A stretch of 64,000 nucleotides of DNA, from assembly GCA_030765065.1 (NCBI GenBank), contig CM060978.1, positions 116,727,692 through 116,791,691 of the forward strand, in the 5' to 3' direction. Origin of the DNA: Deroplatys truncata. Taxonomy: Eukaryota; Arthropoda; Insecta; Mantodea; Mantidae. The notes below the pieces were generated by a model. That model was not told the DNA's origin. It saw only the letters and a list, made by a program, of their open reading frames with translations, and searched no databases. Position numbers and translations under genes: made by a program. Positions 48,101 to 61,295 of the stretch are shown here, piece by piece (position 1 is the stretch's first letter; the number at the start of each line of letters is the position of its first letter).

Positions 48101-51100
48101 ATCAGTGGACTTATTCTTTAAACGAAAGCCAATGAATTTGTGCATCTGTTGAGGAATCCGAACTTCAATTGTTCATCTTGGATATGTTTCCGAGCTTGTC
48201 ATGATACTGTCGCTGGCAAAATTTGTGGCAAAGCTGACCGCATAGCTGATGGCATAATAGAGGAGTGGCTACCTAAGAAGTGGCCCGTTTTGGTGAAAGT
48301 TACGAGCCAGATGATATATTCAATGCGGATAAAACTGGCTTGTTTTACAACATGACCCCAGATTAGACATTGAAATTTAAAGGTGCACAGTGTTCGGATG
48401 CGAAAATGTCTAAGACAAGAATCACAGTTATTGTTGCTGCAAATATAAGAGAATCCTGTAAACAAAAGCTTCTGGTGATTGGAAAATCGAGAAAACCTAG
48501 ATGTTTTAAAAAAATTCACTCCCTACCTACAGTTTATGAAAACAATGCAAAATCTTGGATGACATCTGACATTTTTGAAAAGTGGTTGTGTAACTGGGAC
48601 TCTCAGCTGAAATCAAAGAAGCAAACAATTCTTCACTTGGTCAATACCTGCTCTGCTCATCCAGCAGTCGACAATCTGCAGTGCATAAAGCTTGCGTTTT
48701 TACCTCCAAGTGTCACTTCACTTCTACAACCTATGGACCAGGAAGTTATAAACTCTCTGAAAATGTAGTACAGGAAACCAAGTGATGAACATGTTACAAA
48801 AAATCGAAGAAGTAAAGAAACAGTTTTCAACATTCTTGATGCAATTTTAATGTATTGGAAGTGTGGGAAAACATCACTCAAAAGAAAATTGCCAATGGCT
48901 TTAAACATACAGGATTCAGAGATCTTTCTTCACCATCCCCGGTGAGGGCGATCCATTTATAGTGCTGATGATGAAGATGAGGGCGACATTCCCCTGGCAG
49001 AATTAGTGCAAGAACTTTGTCCATCTTTCTCAACTTGTGAAATAGAGGAATTCGCCCAGGTAAACAAGAATCTTACTGTGTATCCCTCAGCGAGTGAAGA
49101 AGAAATTGTAGCTGACATCCAAAGCCAATACGTCATTGGCAAACATGAAAATGAACAAGAAGAACAGTTTGTTGTGCCATCACTTAACGAAGCTCTCAGT
49201 ACAATGAAAACTTCACAAAAATTTCTTATTTTCAAAGAAGTTTATTACAAATTGCAATAACGAGGTGTTAAAACAAGTGCATCGTCAAATGCAAATGCGT
49301 ACGCACATCTTAAATGCAAAAAGCAAAGATAACTGATTACCTTAAGTAGGACAGTATATTGTAGTATGTGTTACTGTATTGCATTTTAAAGTTAAAGCAA
49401 CTGGTTAGAAAACTAAACAACACTGTCTTTGCTGTGACTGTAGAAAACTAGAAAATTAAATTCCAATATGTTATTTTTCAGAGTACAGAAGTGGAATAAT
49501 TGTGTATTCATTATTGATGTTTTGTGGTTATGTGTGTTGGATATTTTCAATGTGTTAGGTACAGTGCATCACATTTGTGCAACATTTTAAAGAGAAACAA
49601 AGGAGAAAGTGTAGGCCATGTAATTTATGTATAGAATACTGTCTTTTCATTTTGGTATTGTTGCTTAATTTTTGTAATACAATAACTGGAATGAAGTGTC
49701 ATTCATGACTATTATACAGTCCGTTCACTCCCCCCTACGGCCGGGTGATCGCATGCAAGCGCAGAGCAGCAGTAATATAGCCTGCATAGTGCTATCTCAC
49801 TGTGGTGGTTTCCGTAACACATTCAGTTTACATTTGTTTTTGCAGTGTAGAAAGCTGCACAATCAAGCATTTTCATTTATCTCTACAGTGTATAAAACAT
49901 AGTGCAGTGTTTTGTTTATCTCTACAGTGTAGGTCATAGGTTTATTTTATACTCCATTAATATGGCAATCAAAAAATTCACACTTGAACAAAGAGTTTTC
50001 ATGAATGACACTTATGTAAAAACCGAGTCATGCAGAGCGGTGTGTAGGCAATTTCAAGGCAAATTCCCTACTGTTCCAGTTCCAAATAGAGAGAGACTGT
50101 CAGGCATCTTGTTAATAAATTAAGAACAACAGGATCTCTAAAGGCTAAATGACAATTTGAAAAACAATATAAGAATAGAAATTTTGAAAATTACTGAAGA
50201 AGAACTCCAGTGGGTGAATGGAAAATTTCATCAAAATATGTCAAGAATGTATCAATGCAGATGGACACCACTTTCAACATTTTCTGTGACAAGGTTAGTA
50301 CTCAAAGTGATAACAATAAATGAGTATTATAAGCTTGAAGGTTGATACACTACGCTATCTAATGCTCTGCACTTACTTGCGATTGCCCGGCCGGACGGCC
50401 GCAGGGGGAAGCAAATGCACTGTACTATACAGCACTTACAGTAATTTTTAAACATGCTCAACATTTCATCTCATTCATTATCCAAGACTACATTCAACAT
50501 TATTGAACAATTTACATTGTTGCTGCTTCTTTCCTTTTACATTTTGCTGGCATGTTATTGATGTACATCCTGCATCAACATAAGAAAAATTCCTCTTCAG
50601 TTCTTCTCCACAAATACAGTATTGTAAATACTGTAGGTGTTCTGCATTTCTACTACTTTTTGAAGTTTTAACTCTAAGGAAGCCTAAAATTTACATATGA
50701 AATTTTTTGCAAAAGACTAAAAAACAAAACAAACAACCGGTTTGTGTGATTTATCAACTATAATGACCATGTGGAATCCATAAGCATTTGTGGAATCCAT
50801 AGCAAACATTAATATAAACCATAGTTATGTAAAATTTGTTATTGGTAAAATCTGCCTATAGAGATCCTTCACAATTTTTGTTGAATGAGTTACCATGACA
50901 ACGTGAGAAAGACCATATATACGGCTGCCTTGGATAGGGGAGACACTGTTGTTAGCATCTCTCTGATATGCATCACATCTCGGTGCAAATTCAATCTGTG
51001 ACTGCGGATAGCAATTTAAGCATGTGAGTTTAAAAGAATCATCGGCAATGAAAAACATTTAAAACAATGCAAAATACCGCAAAATGTATTATGTAGAAAA

Positions 51101-54100
51101 AGTGATTATTTTTATTCTTCCGAAAAGTAAGAATAAATTCAGTAAGTTTTAAAAGCATGTACTCTTACATAAAAATTTCCTTTCTGTACCGCAAGCCGAG
51201 GTAAGAAAACAAAGATCTCATAGCTCAGGAATTTCAAAATTCATCAAGCAGCTCAAGATTCACTGTAGAAATGGTAGATGCACATCAATAGTGATGCATC
51301 ATAGAGGTATATTCCAAACTTCAAAAACGGGTGAGTACCCTAAGCTAAAGTATACTGCCAGCAGCCTTCAAACATAACAATACCCCTTCACTCGGCACCC
51401 TAACAGTGGGGCTAATCAAAATAAAACTGCTTCATTTGGCACCCACCTAAAGGACCAGATAAAGGGAAAGGAACCCGTCAAGAAAATAAAAAACAAAAAT
51501 ATCCAGATTGATCTGAGAAGAGGACGGCTATGCGGCAACAGTCCGAAGAGATTTCCAAGAAGCACACAACAACACGGTGTTGGAATTATTGTGCACAGTA
51601 ACGAGAAGTTTCAAATCCAGGATACCAAGACGCCAGATTCCAGAGCGACGCAAGTGAAAAAGAAGACAGCAAGAGGACCGGTGACAAATTAAAAAAGAAG
51701 GTAGCAAAAAGTAGGAAATCAAATTTATTATTTTTGTTCATGCTTTTAAGAAGTGGAAAGAAAGAAAAATCCAAAATGAGTTTAGAAAAAGTAGACACAG
51801 CAATAAGAGAAGTAGCGGTAGAGGAAACTGTAGGTGAAAGGGAAAGTACAGTAGAAAGGAGTGAGAAAGTAGAAGAAGTACCTAGGGGAGAATTATCTTT
51901 GATAGATATACACAAATTCATAGCAGAGATAAAACAGGATTTAGATCAGGGAAGGAAAGAACTGGGTCAGCAAATAGATCAGAAGCTAGATCAGAGTAGA
52001 AAAGAATTAGAGCGAGAAAAGATCAGGGTATAAGAATATAAAAGGAATATGGAGGCAATAAATCAAAATCTTAATGAAACAAAAAGCATGCTAGGAAACC
52101 AAATAGAGGATCTAGGAAATAAAATGAATGATTTAGAGTTAGAAATGAAAGAGAATAAGAAAATGCTAGAAGATGAGATAGGCAAATGTAGAAATGTGAT
52201 TAGAGAGATGTAAGAGTAGTATAGAAAATGAAGTCAGTAAAATAAGAGTAGAATTAGCTGAGGAGGTACAGAATTTAAAATTGCATCAGCAGAATTCAGA
52301 AACAAAGCAACGGAAAGAAGTCAAGAGAATGTTAGGAGTTAGAAACTGTAAGGAAAGAGAATGCAAATGAGGAAAGTGTAGAAAAACTAATTGCTTCAGA
52401 ATTGAAAGATGTTGTGAATGTAATGCAATCACAACAATAAATTGTAAATAAATAAATAAATTGAGTTTTATTTATGGACGCTGTTTAACTACTATGGTTC
52501 TTAGCGTCCCATTCTATATTGGGCGTGAAAGACCGGAAATTTTGCTCAGAGGCCTCTTTATCAGGCTTGAGGTTCTTTTACGTGCCGTAAATCTATGACA
52601 CGGGACCACCGGCTTTAGTTCCCTTCCGAAGGAAGCCGTGCTAAGGATTTTTACGCCCGAAAAAATCCATCGCCCTCCACCGGGTTTGAACCCGCGACCT
52701 TGGGAACTAGAGGCTAGCACGGTACCACTAGTCCACGGAGGACGACAATAAATTATAGAAGTAAAACAAAGCCAAGTTGAGATAAGATAAGAAATGAAAT
52801 AATAAATGAAATTAAGGTAATAAGTGAACGTTTGCAGAAAGAAAAAGAAAATATAAATGATATAAATGAAGTTGTGATTGGATTACAAGTACAGAAAAAT
52901 GTTTCTGAAACGAATATTCCTGATTTTGATGTTTATGTTGTTGATAATACGAATTTTGAAAGTGTTTTGTACAAAAATGTAAACCCACACATACACACAC
53001 CAGGCTACACAAACACAATGTTACACGAGATTACACTGCCAAGTTTCGATGAGAAGGGAGACAACCCCAAGCTATTCATTAAAGAAATTGAGCAGTATTT
53101 AGGGTAAAGAGAATTCCCAACAAGTTAAAGATGATATAAAAAAGAGCCTAAAAAACAAACCTTTAGAATGGTTGAGATTAACACTGGCAGGGCATGAATT
53201 ATACACTTCATTTAGGAACCTATTCTTGTCGAGGTACTGGGAGACAGCTACACAGAATCAACCCAGAGTAGAACTAACTCCTGGTAAGTATGGTCCCTCC
53301 AAAGGACCGTTAAATTAAATTGAGTTTTATATATGGACACTCTTTAATTGTTTTAACTGGAAAAATCCATTGACTCTGCCAGGTTTGAACCCTGTGACCT
53401 AGGGGCTAGCATGGTAACCACTATATCAGGGAGGACGACAAAGGACTATCATTAGTAGACTATTTCATGAAAATAGCAAACAAGGGAAAACTGCTAGAGC
53501 CTAGTATGTCAGACTGAATTAATATCCCGTATTATAAGACATTTTCCTGGCGCAGTAAAGTGCAGGATTAATAGCAGCAAAACCAATAGATTTCTTGGAG
53601 GTCATTGAACTGTTAACCTCATTTGAGGTACAAAATAGAAAGTCAAATGACACAAAACAAAAAGGTGACACATATAACCTCACACAGTACCGTGGTAGGC
53701 ACCAAGGTATGCCAAATTACAACACATCTAAAAATCTAGAAAGAAATTCTTTTGAGAGGAGAGAGGCACAGCAACCTGTGTACTCCAATCATATCAGGAA
53801 TAAGAATGTTGAAAGAACTAGGAACGTGAGAGAAAGATACAACCCAGCAAGTCTTGGGGGTAGAAACGTGAGAAATTACACAGGCAGGCAACCGAATAGG
53901 AGTAACCAAATAAACTGTGAACTTCTACAGGGATTAATTAAGGAACTGAAAATACACAAGGGGTAAGACATAGATATAGAAGCTATTGGGAAACTCAGGA
54001 ATCCAGATTTGTAAACAATAACGACAGAGAACAATTGGTCAAATTTGACCCCTGAAAGCACCAATACCTCAAAAAACATTGTCAACCGCTGGAAACAACA

Positions 54101-57100
54101 AAAGGATCACACCTCCTGGATCAACAAACATAACTACACCGAGGAAATAATAAATAACTCCATGAATTCTACAACAAATGTTAACCCTAAAATCATGTTA
54201 AATGTCAAACCTAAACCTTTGGTCATAGATATACCCACAACAATGTCAGCGTAGAGAGAAATGTCTGAATAAGAAAAATGCCAGTTAGCTTTAGAAGAAT
54301 CCAGGAAAAAAGTGAAAATAGAAGAAACAAAATGAAAAGATACAAAAATTTATGGTCTCCAAGAATAGATGATAAAGAATTGTTAAGGAAACACAGCATC
54401 TCCAAAGCATAGATGAAAAGGAGTAGTAAAATGAAACTAGTTTACACAGGACCATTAGTAATCATAAAGCAATTAAGCGATCACACCTATGAATTATATA
54501 ATGTAAATGGTAAATCAATTGGTAGGCATCACAAATGTAAGCTAAAACCATTTAAAGAAATTACTGAAAACAAAACAGCATAAAAATAAAAGTACAAAAT
54601 TCCAAATTTTTATAAGTATTTACAGAGACAATACTCAAACTGCAAATAAATAAAGCATGCAAACAAATGAAAGTACTTACCATGCATTAAGAAAAGAGAT
54701 AAGAAGAATATAATTTTTATTAAAATTTAAATAGGATTTCTGGAAAGGAAACAAAAATGAAGTAAAACTTTATTATTTAATATCTAAACGTTAGTTTAGA
54801 TTTAGTTTAAACTTTAGTATCTAGTAACTAAAATTATTTAGTATTGTCAAGCTAAAAAAACTATAAGAGCTGAAAATGGGAACAAAGCGTAGAATCTGAA
54901 AATTTGCGTAAACACAAGAAACGTTGATAAAACCAAGTTATTGCAGGAATACAGTAACGAAAAAAAATTGCAGTAGGAGTTCAGTGCTTAAGAGAAAAGA
55001 GATTGATGAGAATTAATATTTCACATTCACTATTGAAAAAAAGAAGGGGAAATAATCCAAGTGAAAAAAACTATATGACAAAAGATGTATTTGACGTACT
55101 AAGGTCAAAAATCAATATAAGAATTAAGAACTTGCGACGATAAAGAAAATAAAATAGAAGAATTCTACTTGAAATAAAGAGAGAAATAAGATAGTCGACA
55201 AATAAAGAGAATTAATGCTAGAATATAAAAAAAGGGATATTCTTGCAGGGAGTAATGTTATGACGGAATGATTAAGTAGTATTGAAGAAAAAGAAGAAAT
55301 AAATAATGTGGGAAAGATGAAGAAGGAACAAAATAGCACTGACAGTGAAAAACATTAAAGCAGAAAGTATTTGCAAAAATATAAGAAGCTTGGAAAAAAA
55401 TTGAACAACTATTCTATCGACGAAAATATACTCAAAGAGGAGAAAGAAAGCAAGGAAGGGAAGAAATGCTAATAATTCCTGAAAATAAAATATTTTGTAC
55501 AAAATATGATAAATTTTATTAAAGAATTGCCAATACCTGCAAGGCGAAGAAGATAAATAAAGTGATACAAAAGCATGCTAACTTAACCTCAAAATTACAC
55601 AAGGAATCTCAGGACACCATACTGATTCAGGATCATTTGAAACACAGTGATACCAACACAAACAAAACAATAATGCAAACATGGGAAACACTCATGTGGG
55701 TAAATGAAAATGTCACAGATGATGTAATTTATTGTATGAACAAAAGGAATTATTCCTTAAATTAAAATTCAATAATTTTAGGCATATAATTAGTAAAATG
55801 TACAGTGATTTTAATTTAAGAAATAGGAGCAATTGAGACGGATATTAAAGGGTTAAATAATTTAAAACCAAGAAAATTGTTTGTAAAGTGAAGGTGGAAG
55901 GGAATATTTCAAGATGGAGTGATTGTTGTGAAGTAGGTGAAGATTATTACAAATTTTATAATTTGTGTTAAAAAATTAATTTAGAAGGAAAATTGTAAGT
56001 TTTATTTGTTTATTGACAGAAATATTTTTATATAGTTAGAATAGTTAAAACAAATGTCAGAAATATTAAATTAAAAGAAAAATGTTAAGCATTTATGGAA
56101 TCCATAGCCAACATTAATATAAACAAGTATGCCCATAGTTACGGAAAATTTGTTAGTGGTTAAATATCAGACTATAGAGATCCTTCACAATACTTGTTGA
56201 ATGAATTACCATGGCAATGCAAGAAAGACTATATATAGGGCTGCCATGGATAGGGGGGACACTCCTGTTAGCTTCCCTTTGATATGCATCGCATCTCCGT
56301 GCGAATTCGATCTGTGGATAGCAATTTAAACATTCAAGTTTAGGTTCATCAGCAGTGAAAAACATTGTAAAACATTGCAAAATACCACAAAATGTGTTAT
56401 TAATGTGGAAAAAGTGATGATTTTTGTGTCATTTCAAAATGTAAGAATAAATTCAGAAAGTTTTAGGAGCACGCACTCTTATTTAAATTTTCCTTTTCAG
56501 TACTGTGACCCGAGAAAAGAAAACAGAGATCTCATACCTTAGGCATTTCAGAATCCATCTTGCAGCTCAAGATTTGCCGCAGAAATGGTAGATGCACATC
56601 GATAATGATACATTGCAGAGGTATATTCCAAACTTCGAAACGGGTGAGTACCCTAAGATAAAGTATACCAACAGCAGCCTTCAAACATTACAATACAGCT
56701 TCATTTGGCATCCTAACTGTGGGGTTAATCAAAATAAAACTGTTTCACTTTTGAAAAAATTGGGGTTTCAAAATTTTCCAAATTAAGGCCTAAGCATCAT
56801 TCTTTCCAGAGCATCTGGGAAACATTGGTCTGTGTTTGTGTGCTACATGACATATAAAACTAGTGCTTGATTGGGGGGGGGGTGGCAAATTTAGTTTACT
56901 CAGTTAACACATCTCATTAACTAAATGTTTATAAAGACTGCATAGCCCTTGTTCTCTGCCAATCAGCAGCAGCTGTCATTTAAGAAAGTGTGCAAATTGT
57001 CCTGGAAAATAAATTCTCACAACCTATCCTCAAGAAATTTATGACAGTGAAATGGAATTTATAATGTGCAGACAGTGACTAACAATAGACATAACAATGT

Positions 57101-60100
57101 TACAAATAATTGAAGAACCCATCGACTTCTTAAAAAATTTTCAATAACATTGGAAGCATTAATTAAGCATGCATTTGTTCCCACACAGCAGTCTGCCTTT
57201 TAAATGGAAGGAAAAAAGGAATCTGCAACCAGGAGTGGTTAGTTGTTTGTGACATTTCAGAAAATTTAATTTGTGATACATCATCCAGTGTAAGAGTTTA
57301 CTGAAATAATGACCAGGCCATTCTACACCCTTTTGCAGCACATTACAAGTTGTGAGCGGAGTTTTATTATGTTTAAAGATTTCGACTCATTGCAAGATTT
57401 TATTAAACAACTATTGCATTTCAGCTTTTTCAAAAGCATTTTATATATTTTATTAAATAAGAAGTGGGACATTTGAGCCGCTAATTTATTTTCCAATGGA
57501 CTTCATCACCAATATAACAGGAAAAACTTTTCCAATTCATGTGCGCACACAAACATGATTTTGATGTAGGTGCAGAATGGTATATTTTGCCACCTCTGAT
57601 GGCAAAGGGTATTGTGATAGAGTTGGGGGAACTCTCAAGTACCTTAATACCAGAGCTAGTCTTCAAATGAATTAAAAACCGATTACAAAACTCCATATAG
57701 ATTTTTCAAGTAGGCTAGTGAAAATATCAAAAGCATGATTTTAAACTGTGTGCAAAAGTAGAGTACAATCAAAGAAGTAAAGAATTCAAAGTTTGTTTTG
57801 AGAACCCAAGAGTAATTTGTGACACACCTCCATTGCATTCTGTGCTTCCAGTCTCCAAAACTGATATGATGCTTAAATTATATTATATTCAACTGATGAA
57901 TTGTAGGCACAAGTAGGGAATTCGTCTTCTGTGACCGAGCCACTGCCAGCGAAAGAGACAAGGAATCAACACAATTTTTTAAAATTTTTTTTAAAAATAT
58001 GTAATAAATTAATATTTTTAACTGACAGTAAAACATAAAAATATAGTTTTTTTAATGTGTAAGTATCACATTTACAAAGAAAATGTATAACAGAATGAAC
58101 GCAATATTAAACTCATAGGTTAAAATACTGGAGTGCAGAGAGTGAATAGCTTCATTGCCAACTGCTCAACATTAGATACCAACCAACCAACCAACCAACC
58201 AACCAACCAACCAACCAACCAACCAACCAACCAACTCATAGGTTAAACACATTTTCCATTATACAAACATAAACAAATAAATGTGTATGTGTACACACTT
58301 TTGATATTTTGAAAATAGACAAGCAGTTCAAATGAAAATATTATCTAATCTTATAAAACAGGTGCCTCATGCATTATTGTTTTTATAATATATAAAATAT
58401 AAAATTTGTTCTAAACAATGTCTAGATTTCATATGGAATGCCTAAATATATTATTTTGAACAGCTACAAGTGGAAAATAAACAATTATCACTAGAATTTG
58501 TTTCCCAAGTAAGTGGTTCTCACCCATTCTGTCACATGAGCCTACTCTTATTAGGGCGCTGATAACCTTAGATGTTTAGCGCCCTTAAACTCCATATCAT
58601 CATCATCACTACTCTTATTATTTTCATTTTTTTAAAATTAAATAACCATGCAATAGATCAACTGAAGAAAGGCTACTTACAAACCCATCATCTCTTGACA
58701 TGACCCATATGCTTTTCATATCTTCAACATTATTCTCCAAATTTGCAGCCATGCTTTTTAGATGAACAGGAGCATTCAATACTTTAGCTGGTCCTTTCTT
58801 CAACATATTAGCACTTTCAGGCTTCATGATGTGCATCAATTTATCACAAATATTTCTAGAAGTATAAGAATTTAAATTTACATAAGCTTTTTAAAAAGTA
58901 GTGCATTACATGCATATAATATATGAAATATTTACAGGTTAGTACACTGAACATACATAAAGCATAACTATCAGTGAGATAACTGGGAAACAGCAAATAT
59001 CTCATTACCATCTGTTGTCAACAGCAGATCATTAACATCAACAACGGAGAAACATCCTTCAAGTTGAAACATGTTGGAGTATGGTAAAGATACAAAAGTC
59101 TTTCTCGTTTTTACTTCCTCTACTGCTTTAGTAGGTACAGCAAATATTGCATTCCATCCTAAAAATTTATTTTGTATGCTATTGCAACACAGCAAATTCA
59201 ACAGCTTCACTTTACATTCAACAGGTTAATTTTTAATTCTTCAGCTTCTGCTGCTAAGGCAATTAACAAATAAGCATTTCCAGTACACAAATAAACAGAA
59301 AACTACACATGATTGTAGCGTAACCTAAATATCATATGGAATATGGAACTGAGGAAGTATTTACAATATTACACAAATTACTAATAGGAACACTTATTTA
59401 TAAAGGTAAGCAAAACCTTGATAAACCCAAGTTACAAGATTATATTTCCTTTCTTTGTGAATTATAGAACTCTTGTGAATAACTAAAGCAAGGCAAGAAC
59501 AGATAATCAATGAAGAAAATTAAATTTAGTTTTATTTATGGATGCTCTTTAACTGCTGTGGTCCTTAGCATCCCATTCTATATTGGGTGTGAAAGACCGG
59601 TAATTTTGCTCAGAGGCCTCTTTAACAAGCTTGAGGTTCTTTTATGTGCCGTAAATCTACAACATGGTATACCACTGGCTTTACTTCCCTTCCGAAGGAA
59701 ACCATGCCCAAAAAAATCCATTTCCCTCAGCCAGGCTTTGAACACGTGATCTCGGGAAGTAGAGGCTAACATGGTAACCGCTACACCATGGAGGACGACA
59801 TTTCAAGCATATGCTATACAAAAGAGCACTAAAAATATTTTCTTTTGTGCTCCTAATATACAACTTTTTAATCAGCATAAAGCAAGACACTGAGAATTTG
59901 AATGGCTTAACGTGCAAGGCCAAGGGTAAGTGAAGACAATATACAACTGTGTCATACACCATAATATCATAATTTGGTAGTATTAGTACACTGCACAAAT
60001 TTTATAACAATAACTGTTGTAGCCAAGTATTGAACTGATGAGGGATTACAATGCATTTGTTTGTTGTCGAGTTGAAAAAAAGTTCCATATTTTGGAAGAT

Positions 60101-61226
60101 TATTTTAGCATGCTGTAAATGATACTGTGCATTACTGAATCTGCAAAAAATGGGTTTTACAACTTTTAAATAAGTAAGAACATAATTTATTTTGAGTTTT
60201 GTTAACTTGTTTCAGCATTCATGATCATAGTTCCTCAAATGACACTTTCATAGATAGTTGAAAATATATATACTAAAGAATTAATTTGATCTTAGGAGGG
60301 CACTGGAAGGAGACTCAACTTTATGCTACACCCCCCTCCCACTTATTCAGTCCATGGATTATTTCCCAATAATGAAAACTGTAATGGGGTGGGTTAGAAA
60401 TTGTTTTCAATTTTAATAAACAGAGAACATAAATACATATCTGACCATAAACAACATACCTGATACAAAATTTCTTGGGCTTCAAATAGATGGGGAGCTC
60501 TACTGGAGAAAACAAATAAAACTCATGCTGCCAAAACTCAGCTTGGCTTGCTTTGCCTTAAGAAACTTAAAAAATTTGCTCCACCAAAATGCCTTAAGAA
60601 CAGTATATTTTGCCTACTTTCACTCCCTGTTGTGATATGGAACAATGTTCTGGAGTAATTTGGCACATAGCAAGCATTTATATTACAAAAAAAAGGCCAT
60701 GCATATTATTTGTGGTGTTGGGTCCCGTCATTCCTGTAGACCCTAGTTCAAAATCCAAAAAATTCTTATTCTCACTGGTGAATAGGTATATTCTCTCTTG
60801 AGTTACCTTACAGATAATTATGATAACTTCACAATGAGCCTTGCTGTGCATGACCACAATACAAGGCATGCAGGCGATTTGCATAGACCGGCAAATAGCT
60901 TAAAACTGTTCTGAAAAGGATGTTACTATTCTGCAATAACAATTTATAATAACCTTCCATGCTACTTAAAACTATTAGGCAAGCCTAATCAACATAATTT
61001 CTTTAAGAAAGAGCTAAAGTCTTTCTTATATACTCACTCCCCATATACTATGGAGGAATTTTTAATATGTCGTGCAACATATAAATATTCAATACATAGG
61101 GCAGATGGCATATGATAGTGACTTACACTTATGTGTTATTGTGCTACTGTAATGCATGTTCAGATGTTTACTCTTGGAATGGTGATGGTTTGCAAATTTT
61201 CATTTCTTAAATAAATGCATGGTGTG

Positions 61227-61295
<69 letters not shown>

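Larger units (their letters stand above)
47416..49300 (+). mobile_element. pogo/Tigger-like element 2, degenerate
   Basis: The 5' part (47425-47570) has AACATCGCTTTTAATGACC, AAATCTAACAGTCCCA and TACGAC..CTTATTGCGACTTATC, as in Tigger 5' ends. Transposase remnants follow to 49260. The 3' terminal repeat was not identified. Confidence 0.7.
51734..53985 (+). pseudogene. family B gag, broken and interrupted by two SINEs
   Basis: It starts [14 protein letters not shown] (51740), and a coiled coil follows ([20 protein letters not shown]) that continues with stops to about 52440. After the SINE at 52444-52744 come [20 protein letters not shown] (53037) and [20 protein letters not shown], a capsid-type segment. 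After a second SINE the gag tail follows ([18 protein letters not shown], basic region to 53966). The MLLRSG start is shared with the family A gag. Confidence 0.75.
50770..56747 (+). mobile_element. Gypsy-type LTR retrotransposon with pol deletion (family B)
   Basis: LTRs at 50770-51434 and 56083-56747 (665 bp each, clearly diverged). The primer-binding site starts at 51435 (TTTGGCACCCACC). The internal region has a broken gag, two nested SINEs, and then jumps to the integrase C-terminus near 54420-54580. Protease, RT and RNase H are missing. A long AT-rich stretch follows to the 3' LTR. No target duplication was found. Confidence 0.82.

Noticed and set aside
52680..52744. A functional tRNA gene
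   Set aside because: It is the head of a SINE with target duplications, and the same head recurs at 53.4 and 59.8 kb.
54586..56082. An envelope gene in Gypsy family B
   Set aside because: The position is right, but no signal peptide, fusion or transmembrane segment could be recognised among the many stops.
58174..58232. CRISPR-like short repeats
   Set aside because: Plain (CCAA)n microsatellite without spacers, in a eukaryotic intron.
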